DNA of 38,322 bases from Lentisphaeria bacterium (lineage in GTDB: Bacteria; Verrucomicrobiota; Lentisphaeria; Victivallales; UBA1829), in assembly GCA_017456495.1 (NCBI GenBank), contig JAFTJI010000226.1, forward strand, positions 1-38,322, written 5' to 3'. Positions 1-8,463 of this stretch are shown here, one piece after another. The notes beneath the pieces were generated by a model, which made no database searches, was not told the DNA's origin, and saw only the letters and a program-made list of their open reading frames with translations. How positions within the stretch are numbered: position 1 is the stretch's first letter; each line of letters begins with the position of its first letter. The position numbers and the translations under genes are program-made.

Positions 1-163
1 CGATTTTTACATCGTAAAAATCGGAATGCCGCAAAAAGGTTTGGAAAAAAGGGGTGGAGTTTGAGGAGGGGAAAAAGGACCTTTCCTAAAAAGGGCTTTT
101 TCCCCTCCTCAAGTAACAACCTTTATTGGGAACAGAGCTTTTTTATTTTGTTCTGTTCCCAAT
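1..163. repeat. Cluster of three perfect inverted repeats at window start
   Basis: Gene-free stretch downstream of the esterase stop. It holds three perfect inverted repeats in a row: arms at 1-10 and 14-23 (3-nt loop), 17-bp arms at 61-77 and 96-112 enclosing an 18-nt loop that can itself pair, and 12-bp arms at 125-136 and 152-163. None is followed by a clear T-run on the minus strand, so these are not textbook terminators. The last could still help end the esterase transcript. Origin unknown; the left edge is cut by the window. Confidence 0.6.
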
Positions 164-178
164 CAGGAGAAAATGCTG

Positions 179-1075
179 TTATTTTTTTTCGGTAACACGG
201 CGGAACCATTTGAGAGCAATTTCTGGCCAGTCTGAAACCGGATGTTTTGTTTTTGATATCCCATAACCATGTCCGCCTTTGTCCCAGATGTGCATTTCAC
301 AGGAAACTCCGGCGCGCAACAGCGCAAGATGCCACGCAAGAGCATTCTCGACTTTGATCGGATCATCTGCCGTTTGTACAAGAAATGTCGGAGGCGTAGT
401 TTTATCTATCTTGAAATTGTTTGTCAACGTGAGACTTTTAACATCCTTTACCAGATATGCCGGATAGATCAAAGCGGCAAAATCCGGACGGTAATCAAGT
501 TTATCCGCTTCATCCGCTGCCGGATATGGTTCGCCGGAAAAAGCGGAAACTGACGCACAAAGATGTCCTCCTGCGGAAAAACCGATAACACCAACCCTCT
601 GAGGGTCAACATTGAATTCCTTTGCCCGGTAACGGATGAGCCTGATCGCTCTTGCCATATCTGTGAGCGCGGCATCTCTGCGTCCGGGACAGCGGTACTT
701 GAGAATAAATGCATTAAATCCATTTTTCTGGAGCCAATAGCCTACTTTGATCACAGGCTCCCAAGTTACATACGAATAACCTCCGCCTGGAGCAATGACC
801 ACTGCCGGACGCGGTTTGCCGCCGGGAACAATAAATGGATAGATCTCAGGATCGGAAATCTGAGAGATCCTGCGCCTTTTGCTTTTTGGTCTGATAAGAA
901 TCTCTTTTCTGCCGGAATCTTCCGGAACAGCAAATGGAACCGGATGATTTTCCCAAATACGCACCGGGTGGATATCATCTGCCACAAATGACAATGTTTT
1001 TATGTTTTTTTCTGCAGCCTTCAGAGGAAAGATACAAAATAAAACCAGAGCAAAAACGAAATAAATCTTTTTCAT
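179..1075 (-). CDS. Secreted alpha/beta hydrolase, acetyl-xylan-esterase-like
   Basis: Predicted 298-aa exported serine esterase of the alpha/beta hydrolase fold, probably removing acetyl or feruloyl groups from plant polysaccharide. Counting from the chosen start, residues 1-21 form a signal peptide (MKKIYF followed by a hydrophobic core). The oxyanion motif PGGGY is at about 96-100, the nucleophile elbow GFSAG has Ser at about 167, an acid candidate Asp lies in TADDP (about 237-238), and the catalytic His in GGHGYG is at about 269. The frame is open further upstream to 1162, but the ATG at 1075 places the signal peptide at the N-terminus. The family is clear from the triad; the substrate is inferred from the glycan-degradation context. 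Other small-ester carboxylesterases cannot be excluded. Confidence 0.85.
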   Translation of the reverse strand: MKKIYFVFALVLFCIFPLKAAEKNIKTLSFVADDIHPVRIWENHPVPFAVPEDSGRKEILIRPKSKRRRISQISDPEIYPFIVPGGKPRPAVVIAPGGGYSYVTWEPVIKVGYWLQKNGFNAFILKYRCPGRRDAALTDMARAIRLIRYRAKEFNVDPQRVGVIGFSAGGHLCASVSAFSGEPYPAADEADKLDYRPDFAALIYPAYLVKDVKSLTLTNNFKIDKTTPPTFLVQTADDPIKVENALAWHLALLRAGVSCEMHIWDKGGHGYGISKTKHPVSDWPEIALKWFRRVTEKK

Positions 1076-1192
1076 AAGGAAGCAATCCTTTATTTTGAAT
1101 AATCGTAAAAACGAAAAAACAGACTGTTTAAGCAATATAGCGTAAAAACGATGATTTGTCAAACAGTCTGACAGAAATTCTGAACTTAAAAT

Positions 1193-1768
1193 TTAATATT
1201 CCGCCTTATGTCCATTCTTTTCCAGAATATCTGTAAAAATGGGTATGCTCTTTTTCGATATTTTAATTGATACCGTTTCATCAGAGTTCAGTTTTATGAC
1301 AAGCTCTTTCAGATCCCGGAGTTTGACCTGAGCGATATTTTCAAAATCAATCTGCTGCACAATAGTGAAATTTTTCAGGTCCTTTCGTCTTTCCTGCTGG
1401 TGCACTGTGCAGCTTCCAAAGATCGTATAGAGGACAATTTGTCCAATCTTCAGTCCCCAGAAATAAGATGCCGTAATCGTTGCACCGAGTAATACAAAAA
1501 TCCATAAGAAAAGGTTCGAATAGTCTTTCTTGTATTTTAACAGGGCAATCCGTTTTTCTGTCAGAATAACAGCAAGTTTGTATTTTTTCGATCCGGCAGT
1601 GAATTGGCAATTTTCCAGAGCTAAAACAGATTCCCCGTATAAAAAGCAAAAATCAATCTCGGAATCCATGTTCAGCTGTTCCGGTGGTTTTGCCTCAAAG
1701 TTCCAATAATCTTCTGAAAGTACACCGTTTTTATTTTTTTCAGTGCCGGTCTGCTGCGAATCACTCAT
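1193..1768 (-). CDS. Hypothetical membrane protein, possible bacterial PH-like domain
   Basis: 191-aa protein of unknown function. The N-terminal 80 residues are soluble and include a strand-rich segment (ILTEKRIALLKYKK) resembling the repeated pattern of bacterial PH-type membrane proteins. One or two transmembrane helices lie at about 85-120. A second soluble segment (130-191) alternates beta-strand-like hydrophobic stretches and ends in a helix. There is no signal peptide. The start has a good AAGGAG site and a recognisable promoter upstream (1833-1860). It is apparently monocistronic: the next gene upstream ends near 2147, beyond an inverted-repeat element. PH-like assignment is weak inference. 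Confidence 0.7.
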   Translation of the reverse strand: MSDSQQTGTEKNKNGVLSEDYWNFEAKPPEQLNMDSEIDFCFLYGESVLALENCQFTAGSKKYKLAVILTEKRIALLKYKKDYSNLFLWIFVLLGATITASYFWGLKIGQIVLYTIFGSCTVHQQERRKDLKNFTIVQQIDFENIAQVKLRDLKELVIKLNSDETVSIKISKKSIPIFTDILEKNGHKAEY

Positions 1769-1832
1769 AATAATACAACTCCTTTTGAACTGTTGGTGTA
1801 TAATAACATGTTAGAAAAATACATCTCTGACA

Positions 1833-1860
1833 AATATAACATGTATAAGATATTTGTCAA
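1833..1860 (-). promoter_or_regulatory. Sigma70-type promoter for the 191-aa membrane protein
   Basis: On the minus strand a perfect -35 TTGACA (1855-1860) is followed after 16 bp by TATATT (1833-1838), upstream of the gene starting at 1768. A perfect 9-bp inverted repeat (1829-1837 and 1850-1858, 12-bp spacer) overlays both boxes, and the word ATAACATGT occurs twice nearby (about 1803 and 1837). Operator-like, but the regulator is unknown. Confidence 0.65.
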
Positions 1861-1962
1861 GAAGAAAAATTTTTTTTTGTAAAAAAACTGTTCATCAGTT
1901 AAAAGGAATAATCCTCCCCTGTCCGGAAAAACCGGGAATCAGGGGGGAAGAGCATTTTTTTA

Positions 1963-2145
1963 GAGGTAATTTCAAAAGTCCGGCAAAATTTGGCTGAAAA
2001 AAGATTGTTGATGAGTTGGAAATGGAAGTTTGAGCGTGGCTGCCATCCTCCTTCGCTGAAGCTATGGAGGATAAACCGAAAACGCTCCATTTGCAGATCG
2101 CAACAAGAATTTTCTGCCATTTTTGAAGACTTTTGAAATTGCCTC
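1963..2145. repeat. 183-bp inverted-repeat element, MITE-like
   Basis: Imperfect terminal inverted repeats: 1963-1980 pairs with 2128-2145 with one mismatch over 18 bp, and similarity continues inward for roughly another 20 bp with gaps. The interior contains a second hairpin at about 2045-2071 (CCTCC...GGAGG around CTTCGCTGAAG). The element lies directly after the stop codon of the metallophosphoesterase. A 73-aa open frame across it shows no protein-like features. It looks like a small non-autonomous repeat or REP-type unit; no target-site duplication was convincingly seen. Confidence 0.5.
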
Positions 2146-2146
2146 T

Positions 2147-3778
2147 TCAGTAAAGAAAGTATCTGATCTGTTCAAACCGGTACTTCACGGAACCATTGTT
2201 CCGGAAAAGAAGACTGTATTCCTGTTTTTTCGGACGGAAAACCTGAGAATACTGCTGAACCTGATCGCTTTCCCGGAAACATCCGGCTCTCTGAGTCACG
2301 ATTTGTCCGGAAATGCTGATAATGCGGATCGCGGAAGATTTTCCCTTCCCTCCGCAGCTCATCCGGACTGCGACGATAAGTTTTTTCTTTGCTGCAACGG
2401 CTTGAGAGATCACTTCAGATGGAATGATCAGACGGCTGTCTCCTGTCATGAAATAATATCCCTGTGCATCCGGTTTGATCTCCGTACCGCCTTTCTTCCG
2501 GGTAAAAACAGTTATGGCAGATTGATTTTTGATTTCTGTCCAGGGAACTTTTTTAACAGTAAATCCCCCTTTCAGAGCCTTTCCGGAACGGGAAAAATAA
2601 TCCACGGGAGTCAGGATGAAACTGTATATTCCGGGTTCAAAATATCCTGCACTGAAACCGTGTTCAACCGCTTTTGAATAATTTCCGTCATTGGGCAGTT
2701 CAACGATCCCGTAATGTCCAAAGATTCCATCAGACGATTTTTTTGAAAGAACGATCCGGTATTTACTGACATTCATCGGGTTTTCCGGCAGAGGAAACTT
2801 CAGGATCCCCCAACGGTTCCAGCCTTGTTTTTTTGCCAAAAACACAGCCTTATCAGCCTGACGGAAAGATGGGACCGGAAGAGCTTTTTTTCTGTTTTTC
2901 AAGACGTAAGGTGCTGTCTTTGCATTGAACGGAAGCGGGAATTCCCACTGGGACCCGGGAAAGATTTCCTGTCCGGTCTTTACATTATACCGGCGGACGA
3001 TGACCCGATCCTTATACACTTCACAGATGGCGGCATCATAGGAGTATTGTCGGGTCGCCGGATTGGCAATGCCGCCGAGATCATTATACGCCAGCGAACC
3101 GGCATTGATGGCAGTAAACGTGCCCTGCCAGATGGAACGTTCATCCATCAGCCTTGCATGAGTATGTCCGGAAATGACGATTGCCTGCGGATAAGCATCC
3201 AGAATTTTTCTGTAATGACTGTCCCCGCCGGAAGAAGCAAAACTTCCGGGCGTGGTATTCATTGGCGGATAATGAGTTACTACAAAGATCGGATTGGCCC
3301 CGGATTTTTTCGCTGCCGCTGCAAGATTCCGGCTCAGTATCTCAGGATTCTCTTTCTGGGCAATGGAAACGAAATGAAATCCTTTTACTGTTTTGACGGG
3401 ATTGACACTTCCGGAACCGGTGTATTTAACAAAATCACTGTACCCTTTCTCCCAGGTTGTTCCGATCCGGTCATGTCCGGCGGGGATCATAAGAAAATCC
3501 GGACGCGTTTTTTCATCGGCGAATACTTCCAGGTAGATTTTCCGCCAGAGCCGGAACATATCCGGCTGGTAAGTATCGACCACATCACCGCAATCTACAA
3601 AAAAATCAACTTTGTGCTTGCGGAACAGCTCAAATGCCAGTTTTGTGCGTTCTGCTGTCGCCGGTCGTTTCCGGTCAAGATGATTGTCGGAAATAATGCC
3701 GAACCGTAATAAAACCTCATTTTGTGCATGAAGCAGAACGCTGCAAATCATACAAATCAGAAAAAGAATCTTTTTCAT
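2147..3778 (-). CDS. Secreted calcineurin-like metallophosphoesterase
   Basis: 543-aa exported phosphoesterase. A signal peptide occupies residues 1-18. The metallophosphatase core follows with DNHLD (Asp31/His33), CGD (Asp65), AGHD (100-103), THYPP (His169) and GHTH (204-207). The C-terminal 250 residues are beta-rich and may bind carbohydrate or substrate. The usual motif GNH[D/E] reads AGHD, so the metal-bridging Asn is replaced by Gly. All other metal ligands appear intact, so activity is uncertain. The SD GGAG lies 8 nt before the ATG. It follows the GH123-like gene by 33 bp, suggesting co-transcription in a glycan or glycoconjugate degradation operon. Substrate unknown. Confidence 0.85.
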   Translation of the reverse strand: MKKILFLICMICSVLLHAQNEVLLRFGIISDNHLDRKRPATAERTKLAFELFRKHKVDFFVDCGDVVDTYQPDMFRLWRKIYLEVFADEKTRPDFLMIPAGHDRIGTTWEKGYSDFVKYTGSGSVNPVKTVKGFHFVSIAQKENPEILSRNLAAAAKKSGANPIFVVTHYPPMNTTPGSFASSGGDSHYRKILDAYPQAIVISGHTHARLMDERSIWQGTFTAINAGSLAYNDLGGIANPATRQYSYDAAICEVYKDRVIVRRYNVKTGQEIFPGSQWEFPLPFNAKTAPYVLKNRKKALPVPSFRQADKAVFLAKKQGWNRWGILKFPLPENPMNVSKYRIVLSKKSSDGIFGHYGIVELPNDGNYSKAVEHGFSAGYFEPGIYSFILTPVDYFSRSGKALKGGFTVKKVPWTEIKNQSAITVFTRKKGGTEIKPDAQGYYFMTGDSRLIIPSEVISQAVAAKKKLIVAVRMSCGGKGKSSAIRIISISGQIVTQRAGCFRESDQVQQYSQVFRPKKQEYSLLFRNNGSVKYRFEQIRYFLY

Positions 3779-3811
3779 ACTGTTACTCCATCGTCGTATA
3801 TTATTTTAAAA

Positions 3812-6163
3812 TTACCTCTGCTGCTGTTCCAGATATTCTGCGATTTTCCGGCGTATCTCCAACAATTTCCGGGGATCCCTGATTCCGTTTTTCCGTCCGG
3901 GACAAATTTGTTTTGCCAGTTTCGCTGCAAGTTCCGGATTTACCTTTTGAAGCAGAATCAGATAATCATAATCCTCGCTTCCATCCCGTAGATTTGCCAG
4001 CCGGATCGATGGATAGATCGCCTGTTTTCCGGGATAAAGAAGAACTCCGTCCCCGGTCGCGTTCATTGCAAATTTATCCATCAGATAAAGATTCTGGAAA
4101 ATCTCATCTTCATTCAGATATACCGCTTTTTTCCGATGCCAGTTATTCACATGCCAATACAGGAACCCATCTGCGCCGAGAACATAAACCTGCCAGGCGA
4201 TTTGACGGGCATTCAGAAACGGATATTCCAGATTTGCAAAATTTACATAAGGGTATTCCGGGCCGCAGCAGGTATATGTCCAGACCTGATGTCCTGCTTT
4301 CCGCAAACGTTCCGCGTGTCCCTTATGGTAGAAATTGGTTAAAGGACAAAACCAATCTGTTGTGCGGAACTGAGGATCTTCCGGATGTTTGACAGATTCC
4401 TGAAACATGGTTGAAGTGGAGAGCAAAGGAACGTTCCACCGCCTCTTAACAAAATTCCGCGTCCGGTTCAATGCATCAAAAGAATCTCTCCGGCGTTCAT
4501 CAAAACCGTAAAAATAACCGATTTTTTTCAAATCATGCTTTTCAAGTTCCCGGATATAGCCGTCCAGCCGTTCCGAAAATTCCTGAAACAGCTTTTCGTT
4601 ATAAGAAGAGAGATCACTCCAGAGGGTCCAGAGAACTTTCTTTTTGGGTTTTGGAACGAGATGCAGAATATTAAAACTGTTCATTCCCCGTTTTCTGGCA
4701 TAAAGCAAGTCTGAGATTTCGGGCATTTCCGTCCGGGTGATATCATCCGGATTCAGCCGGTGATCCAGCATGAGATCCCATGCCATCCGCCTGAACTTGC
4801 GTAAATTACCCGGATAATAAAAATCCAGGAATCCGTCCATGAGAGAAAATGCGGAACGGTAAGAAAAGGTTTCGGGCAGATCAAACCCGAAAACCCGGAG
4901 CTTAACTGCGATTTTCCCAAGTTCTCCTGATTTATTTTTTACTGTTACCGTTCCGGTATAAGTTCCGGCAGGTGTTCCGGCTGGGGCATAAAAAGTCAGC
5001 CAGATCCCGGCATTTCCGTTTCCGGGAACATTGAACGGTTTCATCGGCAGCAGCGGATCCGGAAGCCAATATTCCTGCTCCGGCAGCTGTTCCGGATGGG
5101 TTGCATAAGGAATGATCCTTGGAATATATGCGACCCTCCGGAACTCAACGGTTCCGGGAAAGAGGATACCTTTTTCATTTTTCAATCCGGCGATATCGCA
5201 AGTTATCCCCTGCAAATCATTGGTGGTTCCATTGCTGACGATTACCTGCATGCTTTCCCGTTCATTTCCGGCAAGTTCCAGCAGAATCTGCTGCGCCGTG
5301 TTTTTCTCCGGTTTCGTCAGCGGAGAAATTTTTTTCATGGAATCGGCGCACCAGACTTGAACAGATCCGTTTCCTGTCGGGAGCTTTACTGCCGGAATCT
5401 TCCGTTCGATCCGGTTGACCCGGTCACCCTTTTTCATTTCCAGTTTCAAGATGTAATCTGTATTCGGGAGCAGAAACGATTTCCGGAAACGTTTTCCTTT
5501 TCCCTTGAATTCCGCAAGGATTTTCCCTTTCCTGCTTGCAATCACACCCTTAAATTCTGTTTTCGGGCTGAAAAATCCCAGATCAAGGCGATATCTTTTT
5601 TTGGAAAGCGGAGCCAGTGAAAGCAGTGAACAATATTCCATCAGCGGTCCCGGATCCCCCCGGCGAAGAGAGATATTCCGGAAAAATGCCGTTCCGGTAC
5701 TGTTCCGCAACAGAACAGTGAGAACGATTTTCTTCACCGGCTTTTCCGGATAGTAACACATGACCGCTTCTTCCCGGGAATGAGTTCCCGGACGCCATTT
5801 CGCTTTTACAGCATAACGAATGGAACCATCCGTATAATGGATATCAGCATAAATGCAGTAATCTCCGCCGTATCCGGCATTTTCAGAACAGCTTTCTCCC
5901 CGGAATACAACAGGTGATTTGTCCGGATTCCGGAAAATGATCTCCTGATAATAGGAAAATTCCTGTTTGCGCCCTCCTTGAGAAGAAACTCCGCCGACCA
6001 TACCATCTTTTATAAGATAGCGGCTGTGTTTTTCCAACGGGAGCCATCCGGGCAATCCTCCGGAAGCGTCCGGCTTCATTGCCCCATTCTGCAGAAGATT
6101 TCCATTCCCGGCAAATGCAAGCAGGAAGATGGAATATAAAAAGATTATGCAGAAGATTCTCAT
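3812..6163 (-). CDS. Secreted GH123-like glycoside hydrolase (DUF4091)
   Basis: 783-aa exported protein with a signal peptide at 1-18. The N-terminal half is beta-sandwich-like and includes a CBM-type region and the segment [15 protein letters not shown] (about 394-408), typical of DUF4091 proteins. The C-terminal half is a barrel-like catalytic domain with GFDER (Asp555-Glu556), matching the adjacent Asp-Glu pair used in substrate-assisted hydrolysis by GH123 N-acetyl-beta-galactosaminidases. The C-terminus has [14 protein letters not shown], a hallmark of the DUF4091 family. It overlaps the pseudopilin-like gene by 4 bp (ATGA), so translation is probably coupled. Exact specificity, for example beta-GalNAc in glycolipids or host glycans, is inference. 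Confidence 0.85.
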   Translation of the reverse strand: MRIFCIIFLYSIFLLAFAGNGNLLQNGAMKPDASGGLPGWLPLEKHSRYLIKDGMVGGVSSQGGRKQEFSYYQEIIFRNPDKSPVVFRGESCSENAGYGGDYCIYADIHYTDGSIRYAVKAKWRPGTHSREEAVMCYYPEKPVKKIVLTVLLRNSTGTAFFRNISLRRGDPGPLMEYCSLLSLAPLSKKRYRLDLGFFSPKTEFKGVIASRKGKILAEFKGKGKRFRKSFLLPNTDYILKLEMKKGDRVNRIERKIPAVKLPTGNGSVQVWCADSMKKISPLTKPEKNTAQQILLELAGNERESMQVIVSNGTTNDLQGITCDIAGLKNEKGILFPGTVEFRRVAYIPRIIPYATHPEQLPEQEYWLPDPLLPMKPFNVPGNGNAGIWLTFYAPAGTPAGTYTGTVTVKNKSGELGKIAVKLRVFGFDLPETFSYRSAFSLMDGFLDFYYPGNLRKFRRMAWDLMLDHRLNPDDITRTEMPEISDLLYARKRGMNSFNILHLVPKPKKKVLWTLWSDLSSYNEKLFQEFSERLDGYIRELEKHDLKKIGYFYGFDERRRDSFDALNRTRNFVKRRWNVPLLSTSTMFQESVKHPEDPQFRTTDWFCPLTNFYHKGHAERLRKAGHQVWTYTCCGPEYPYVNFANLEYPFLNARQIAWQVYVLGADGFLYWHVNNWHRKKAVYLNEDEIFQNLYLMDKFAMNATGDGVLLYPGKQAIYPSIRLANLRDGSEDYDYLILLQKVNPELAAKLAKQICPGRKNGIRDPRKLLEIRRKIAEYLEQQQR

Positions 6164-7074
6164 TTTTTCAGTTCAAACATATTGTGTGTGTCGGCAGTTA
6201 AACGGGAATATCTGCACATTTCCACATGACCGTCGCCGAAAATCGTATTGGCTGCACCGGTATTGCCTGCGGTAAAAATATCCGTTGTCTTCTGCTTTGC
6301 CACTTCATCGGACTCATTCAGCTTCATGTTGGAGGCATGCCGCATTGCCGGACGGTACTGTGTGGCTGTATTTCTTTTGCGTCCTTCTACGTACCATGCT
6401 GCACAACGCCATTTTTCAATAGCAATCGCTTTCTGTGAGGGATTGATAATATGATGTTTTTTCATTGGTGAGTTCAAGACATAATTTCCTCCGTAACCTG
6501 CACTGGTATCATAAATTCTCAAACTTTTAGCCATTCCGTTTCCGGTGCTGCTCGGACAGTAAAAAACTTCGGAAGATTTTGAGCCGTCGATTCCTCCGCT
6601 GGTGTGCCATTTCACCGGAAGACCTGTCACATAAGTATAAATGCGATAGGACCACCCCAGATGATTTCCCTCCGCATCTTCAAAACGCCATGTTCCGTTT
6701 ACCCAGCCGTCATACTCATTTTCGTATGCAGACAGTCCGGTACTGATCATTTTACTGTTGTTGAGGCAGCTGACCTGTCTGGATTTTTCTCTTGCATTAT
6801 TGAGAGCCGGCAGCAGCATCCCAGCCAGAATTGCAATGATTGCAATTACAACAAGCAGTTCGATCAGCGTGAACGCTGATCGAGTGAAGATGTGAAGGTG
6901 TGAAGAGCAGTTTTGACAATTGTCAAAACTGCGTGAAGTGCGCCCTGCCGGGCGTAAGGATGTGTTGTTTTTATAGATTTTTTTGAGGTAATACAACGGC
7001 AAAACACCTATTTGACAAGTTTTATTCACAAGCAGTTCAATTAGCGTGAAAGATTGCAGTTTGTTCATTTTCAT
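6160..7074 (-). CDS. Pseudopilin-like secreted protein with duplicated cleavage motif
   Basis: 304-aa member of the prepilin N-terminal methylation / H-X9-DG family that is expanded in Lentisphaerota and Planctomycetota. Residues 9-16 carry FTLIELLV, but the expected hydrophobic helix does not follow. A second FTLIELLV at 68-75 is followed by [16 protein letters not shown], the real pilin-type transmembrane helix. The intervening 59 residues derive from a 177-bp repeat-bearing insertion. The C-terminal part has the family FGDGHVEM signature near 280. The start at 7074 is followed by a second ATG at 7068; an AGGAG site serves either. It sits between the regulator and the GH123-like gene and overlaps the latter by 4 bp. 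Whether the protein is still processed is unknown. Confidence 0.85.
   Translation of the reverse strand: MKMNKLQSFTLIELLVNKTCQIGVLPLYYLKKIYKNNTSLRPAGRTSRSFDNCQNCSSHLHIFTRSAFTLIELLVVIAIIAILAGMLLPALNNAREKSRQVSCLNNSKMISTGLSAYENEYDGWVNGTWRFEDAEGNHLGWSYRIYTYVTGLPVKWHTSGGIDGSKSSEVFYCPSSTGNGMAKSLRIYDTSAGYGGNYVLNSPMKKHHIINPSQKAIAIEKWRCAAWYVEGRKRNTATQYRPAMRHASNMKLNESDEVAKQKTTDIFTAGNTGAANTIFGDGHVEMCRYSRLTADTHNMFELKK
6851..7050 (-). repeat. In-frame repeat insertion flanked by duplicated FTLIELLV coding sequence
   Basis: A 23-bp direct repeat (6851-6873 and 7028-7050, two mismatches) encodes the prepilin motif twice, 177 bp apart. Between the copies lie a 9-bp-arm hairpin (6861-6869/6874-6882), four GTGAAG-like words, a perfect 26-bp palindrome (6907-6932, centre GACAATTGTC) and a CGCCC/GGGCG hairpin (6941-6954). 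The reading frame is preserved throughout. It may be a mobile repeat with target duplication, or the product of recombination between pseudopilin paralogues. Confidence 0.7.
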
Positions 7075-7104
7075 ATTCCTGTTACTCCTATTGAAGTTGT
7101 TATA

Positions 7105-8316
7105 TCAAAGTGATATTCTTTGCGGTGTTCCCGGATGCCGCTGATTTTCTGACAGAAACCGCGGCTGTAAAAGAGCAAACGGGGAACAGCAGCTTTTCCG
7201 TGTGATCAATTCACCGGAAATCATCTCCGGAACAGCGGATATTTCTCTGTTCTGTCTGATCGCCTGAATTATTTCTGCTGCGCGCCAGCCGATCTTTGAA
7301 CGGGGCTCACGAAGCGAACAAATCTGACAATCGGAAAGATACTCCTGACTGTCTCCGAATGCAACAAGAGAAAAATCTTCCGGGATCCGGTATCCTTTCT
7401 GCAGCAGTTTCTTCCGGAACTCCAGAATCAGGGAGGCAGAACAGAAAAATGCTGTCGCTTCAGAATGTTCCGCTAAAATCGAATCAATATCGGCACATCT
7501 GTCGTCCCGGAATGAGATGTTGTAAGCATAGCGTTCCGGATTTTTTATCCCGGCTTTTCTGAGCGTTTCTGTGAAGAAACGACGCCGGTCTGTAAAAATC
7601 GGAGCTTGATCAGGCAGGTCAAGAAAAACGATATGCCGGTGTCCGATCCGGAAAAGAAAATCCAATACATCCAGAAAACCGTTCCGGTAATCAAAAAACA
7701 CTGACGGAATCTCCCCGATGCTCCGGCTGATCGTTACTTGCGGGATATTGTGACGGTGTAATTTCTCAATCACACTGTTGTATATCTGCCCCGGTCGCTC
7801 CCAGATAATACCGTCAAATTTCAAATTCCGGTATTGATCCAGCAGCCGTTCTGCGCTGTCGCCATCCGGGCGTAATTCCAGTTTCCCGAAGTTCTGAAAT
7901 GCAAAATCAGATATGCCGGAAAGCAGATTTTTGTCATAAGACGGCAGCCGGGAGGCACTGCCCTGATACTCCGGAAGGAATACCAGAAACTTCGTTTTCC
8001 TGACCTGTTCCGGCGAACGGTTTTCGGGTGATATGATAAAAGTGCCACGTCCCTGCCGTTTGTAAAGCAGACCTTCATCCATCAGAGTCTGCAGAACTTT
8101 CCGGACAGTATTGCGGCATAAATGATATTCTTCTCCCCACGCAGTTTCTGAAGGGATGGGCTTCGCCGGATCCAGTTCATTGTTCCGGATCATTTTACGC
8201 AGATTCACCTCCAGAAGCTCCCTGCCTGCGCTGATTTTTATTCCTCCAACATTCCGTGACATCGTATCATGTTCCATTGCTTGTTCATAATTGTTTACAT
8301 GTTCATAGTTGTTCAC
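7105..8316 (-). CDS. GntR-type winged-helix / LacI-type sensor transcriptional regulator
   Basis: Up to 403 aa. An N-terminal GntR winged helix occupies about residues 30-95 (PSETAW..., RNTVRKVLQTLMDEGLLYKRQGRGTFI). A LacI/GalR-like periplasmic-binding-protein fold follows for sugar sensing. This AraR-like architecture usually represses a sugar-utilisation operon. The longest frame opens with GTG at 8316. No clear SD precedes it, and its first 12 codons are made of an 18-bp tandem repeat at the predicted transcription start, so ATG at 8277 or 8262 may be the true start. It lies 30 bp upstream of the pseudopilin/GH123/phosphoesterase genes, which it probably controls along with itself. The inducer is unknown. 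Confidence 0.85.
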   Translation of the reverse strand: MNNYEHVNNYEQAMEHDTMSRNVGGIKISAGRELLEVNLRKMIRNNELDPAKPIPSETAWGEEYHLCRNTVRKVLQTLMDEGLLYKRQGRGTFIISPENRSPEQVRKTKFLVFLPEYQGSASRLPSYDKNLLSGISDFAFQNFGKLELRPDGDSAERLLDQYRNLKFDGIIWERPGQIYNSVIEKLHRHNIPQVTISRSIGEIPSVFFDYRNGFLDVLDFLFRIGHRHIVFLDLPDQAPIFTDRRRFFTETLRKAGIKNPERYAYNISFRDDRCADIDSILAEHSEATAFFCSASLILEFRKKLLQKGYRIPEDFSLVAFGDSQEYLSDCQICSLREPRSKIGWRAAEIIQAIRQNREISAVPEMISGELITRKSCCSPFALLQPRFLSENQRHPGTPQRISL

Positions 8317-8317
8317 T
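8282..8317 (-). promoter_or_regulatory. Tandem 18-bp operator-like repeat at regulator start
   Basis: Two adjacent copies of an 18-bp word beginning TGTTCATARTTGTT (8282-8299 and 8300-8317) match at 15 of 18 positions. They begin right where transcription from the predicted promoter would start, the classic position for an autorepressor operator. The cognate protein is presumably the adjacent GntR/LacI-type regulator. Confidence 0.5.
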
Positions 8318-8323
8318 CTATTT

Positions 8324-8351
8324 AAAATAACACTTTTTTCTGAAAAGTCAA
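8324..8351 (-). promoter_or_regulatory. Promoter of the GntR/LacI regulator operon
   Basis: On the minus strand TTGACT (8346-8351), a 16-bp spacer, then TATTTT (8324-8329). The predicted transcription start falls near 8317, immediately before the tandem operator-like repeat and the first possible GTG start. Confidence 0.5.
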
Positions 8352-8400
8352 TCCTTCTTTTGAAAAATCTTATTTGGTTTCCATAAGGTTATGACGGAAG

Positions 8401-8436
8401 AAAAAAGGGAATGGAACAATCTCTGCTCCATTCCCT
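8401..8436 (-). terminator. Intrinsic terminator after DUF4838 gene
   Basis: Minus-strand hairpin with perfect 10-bp arms (8427-8436 and 8406-8415) followed by a T-run (the A-run at 8401-8406 on the plus strand). It lies just after the DUF4838 stop codon and ends the long gene run. Confidence 0.85.
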
Positions 8437-8463
8437 GTGATTAAATTCTGTTCCGGGCTGATT

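Noticed and set aside
1899..2120. 73-aa minus-strand frame
   Set aside because: Lies within and beside the inverted-repeat element, with no SD and no protein-like conservation pattern visible.
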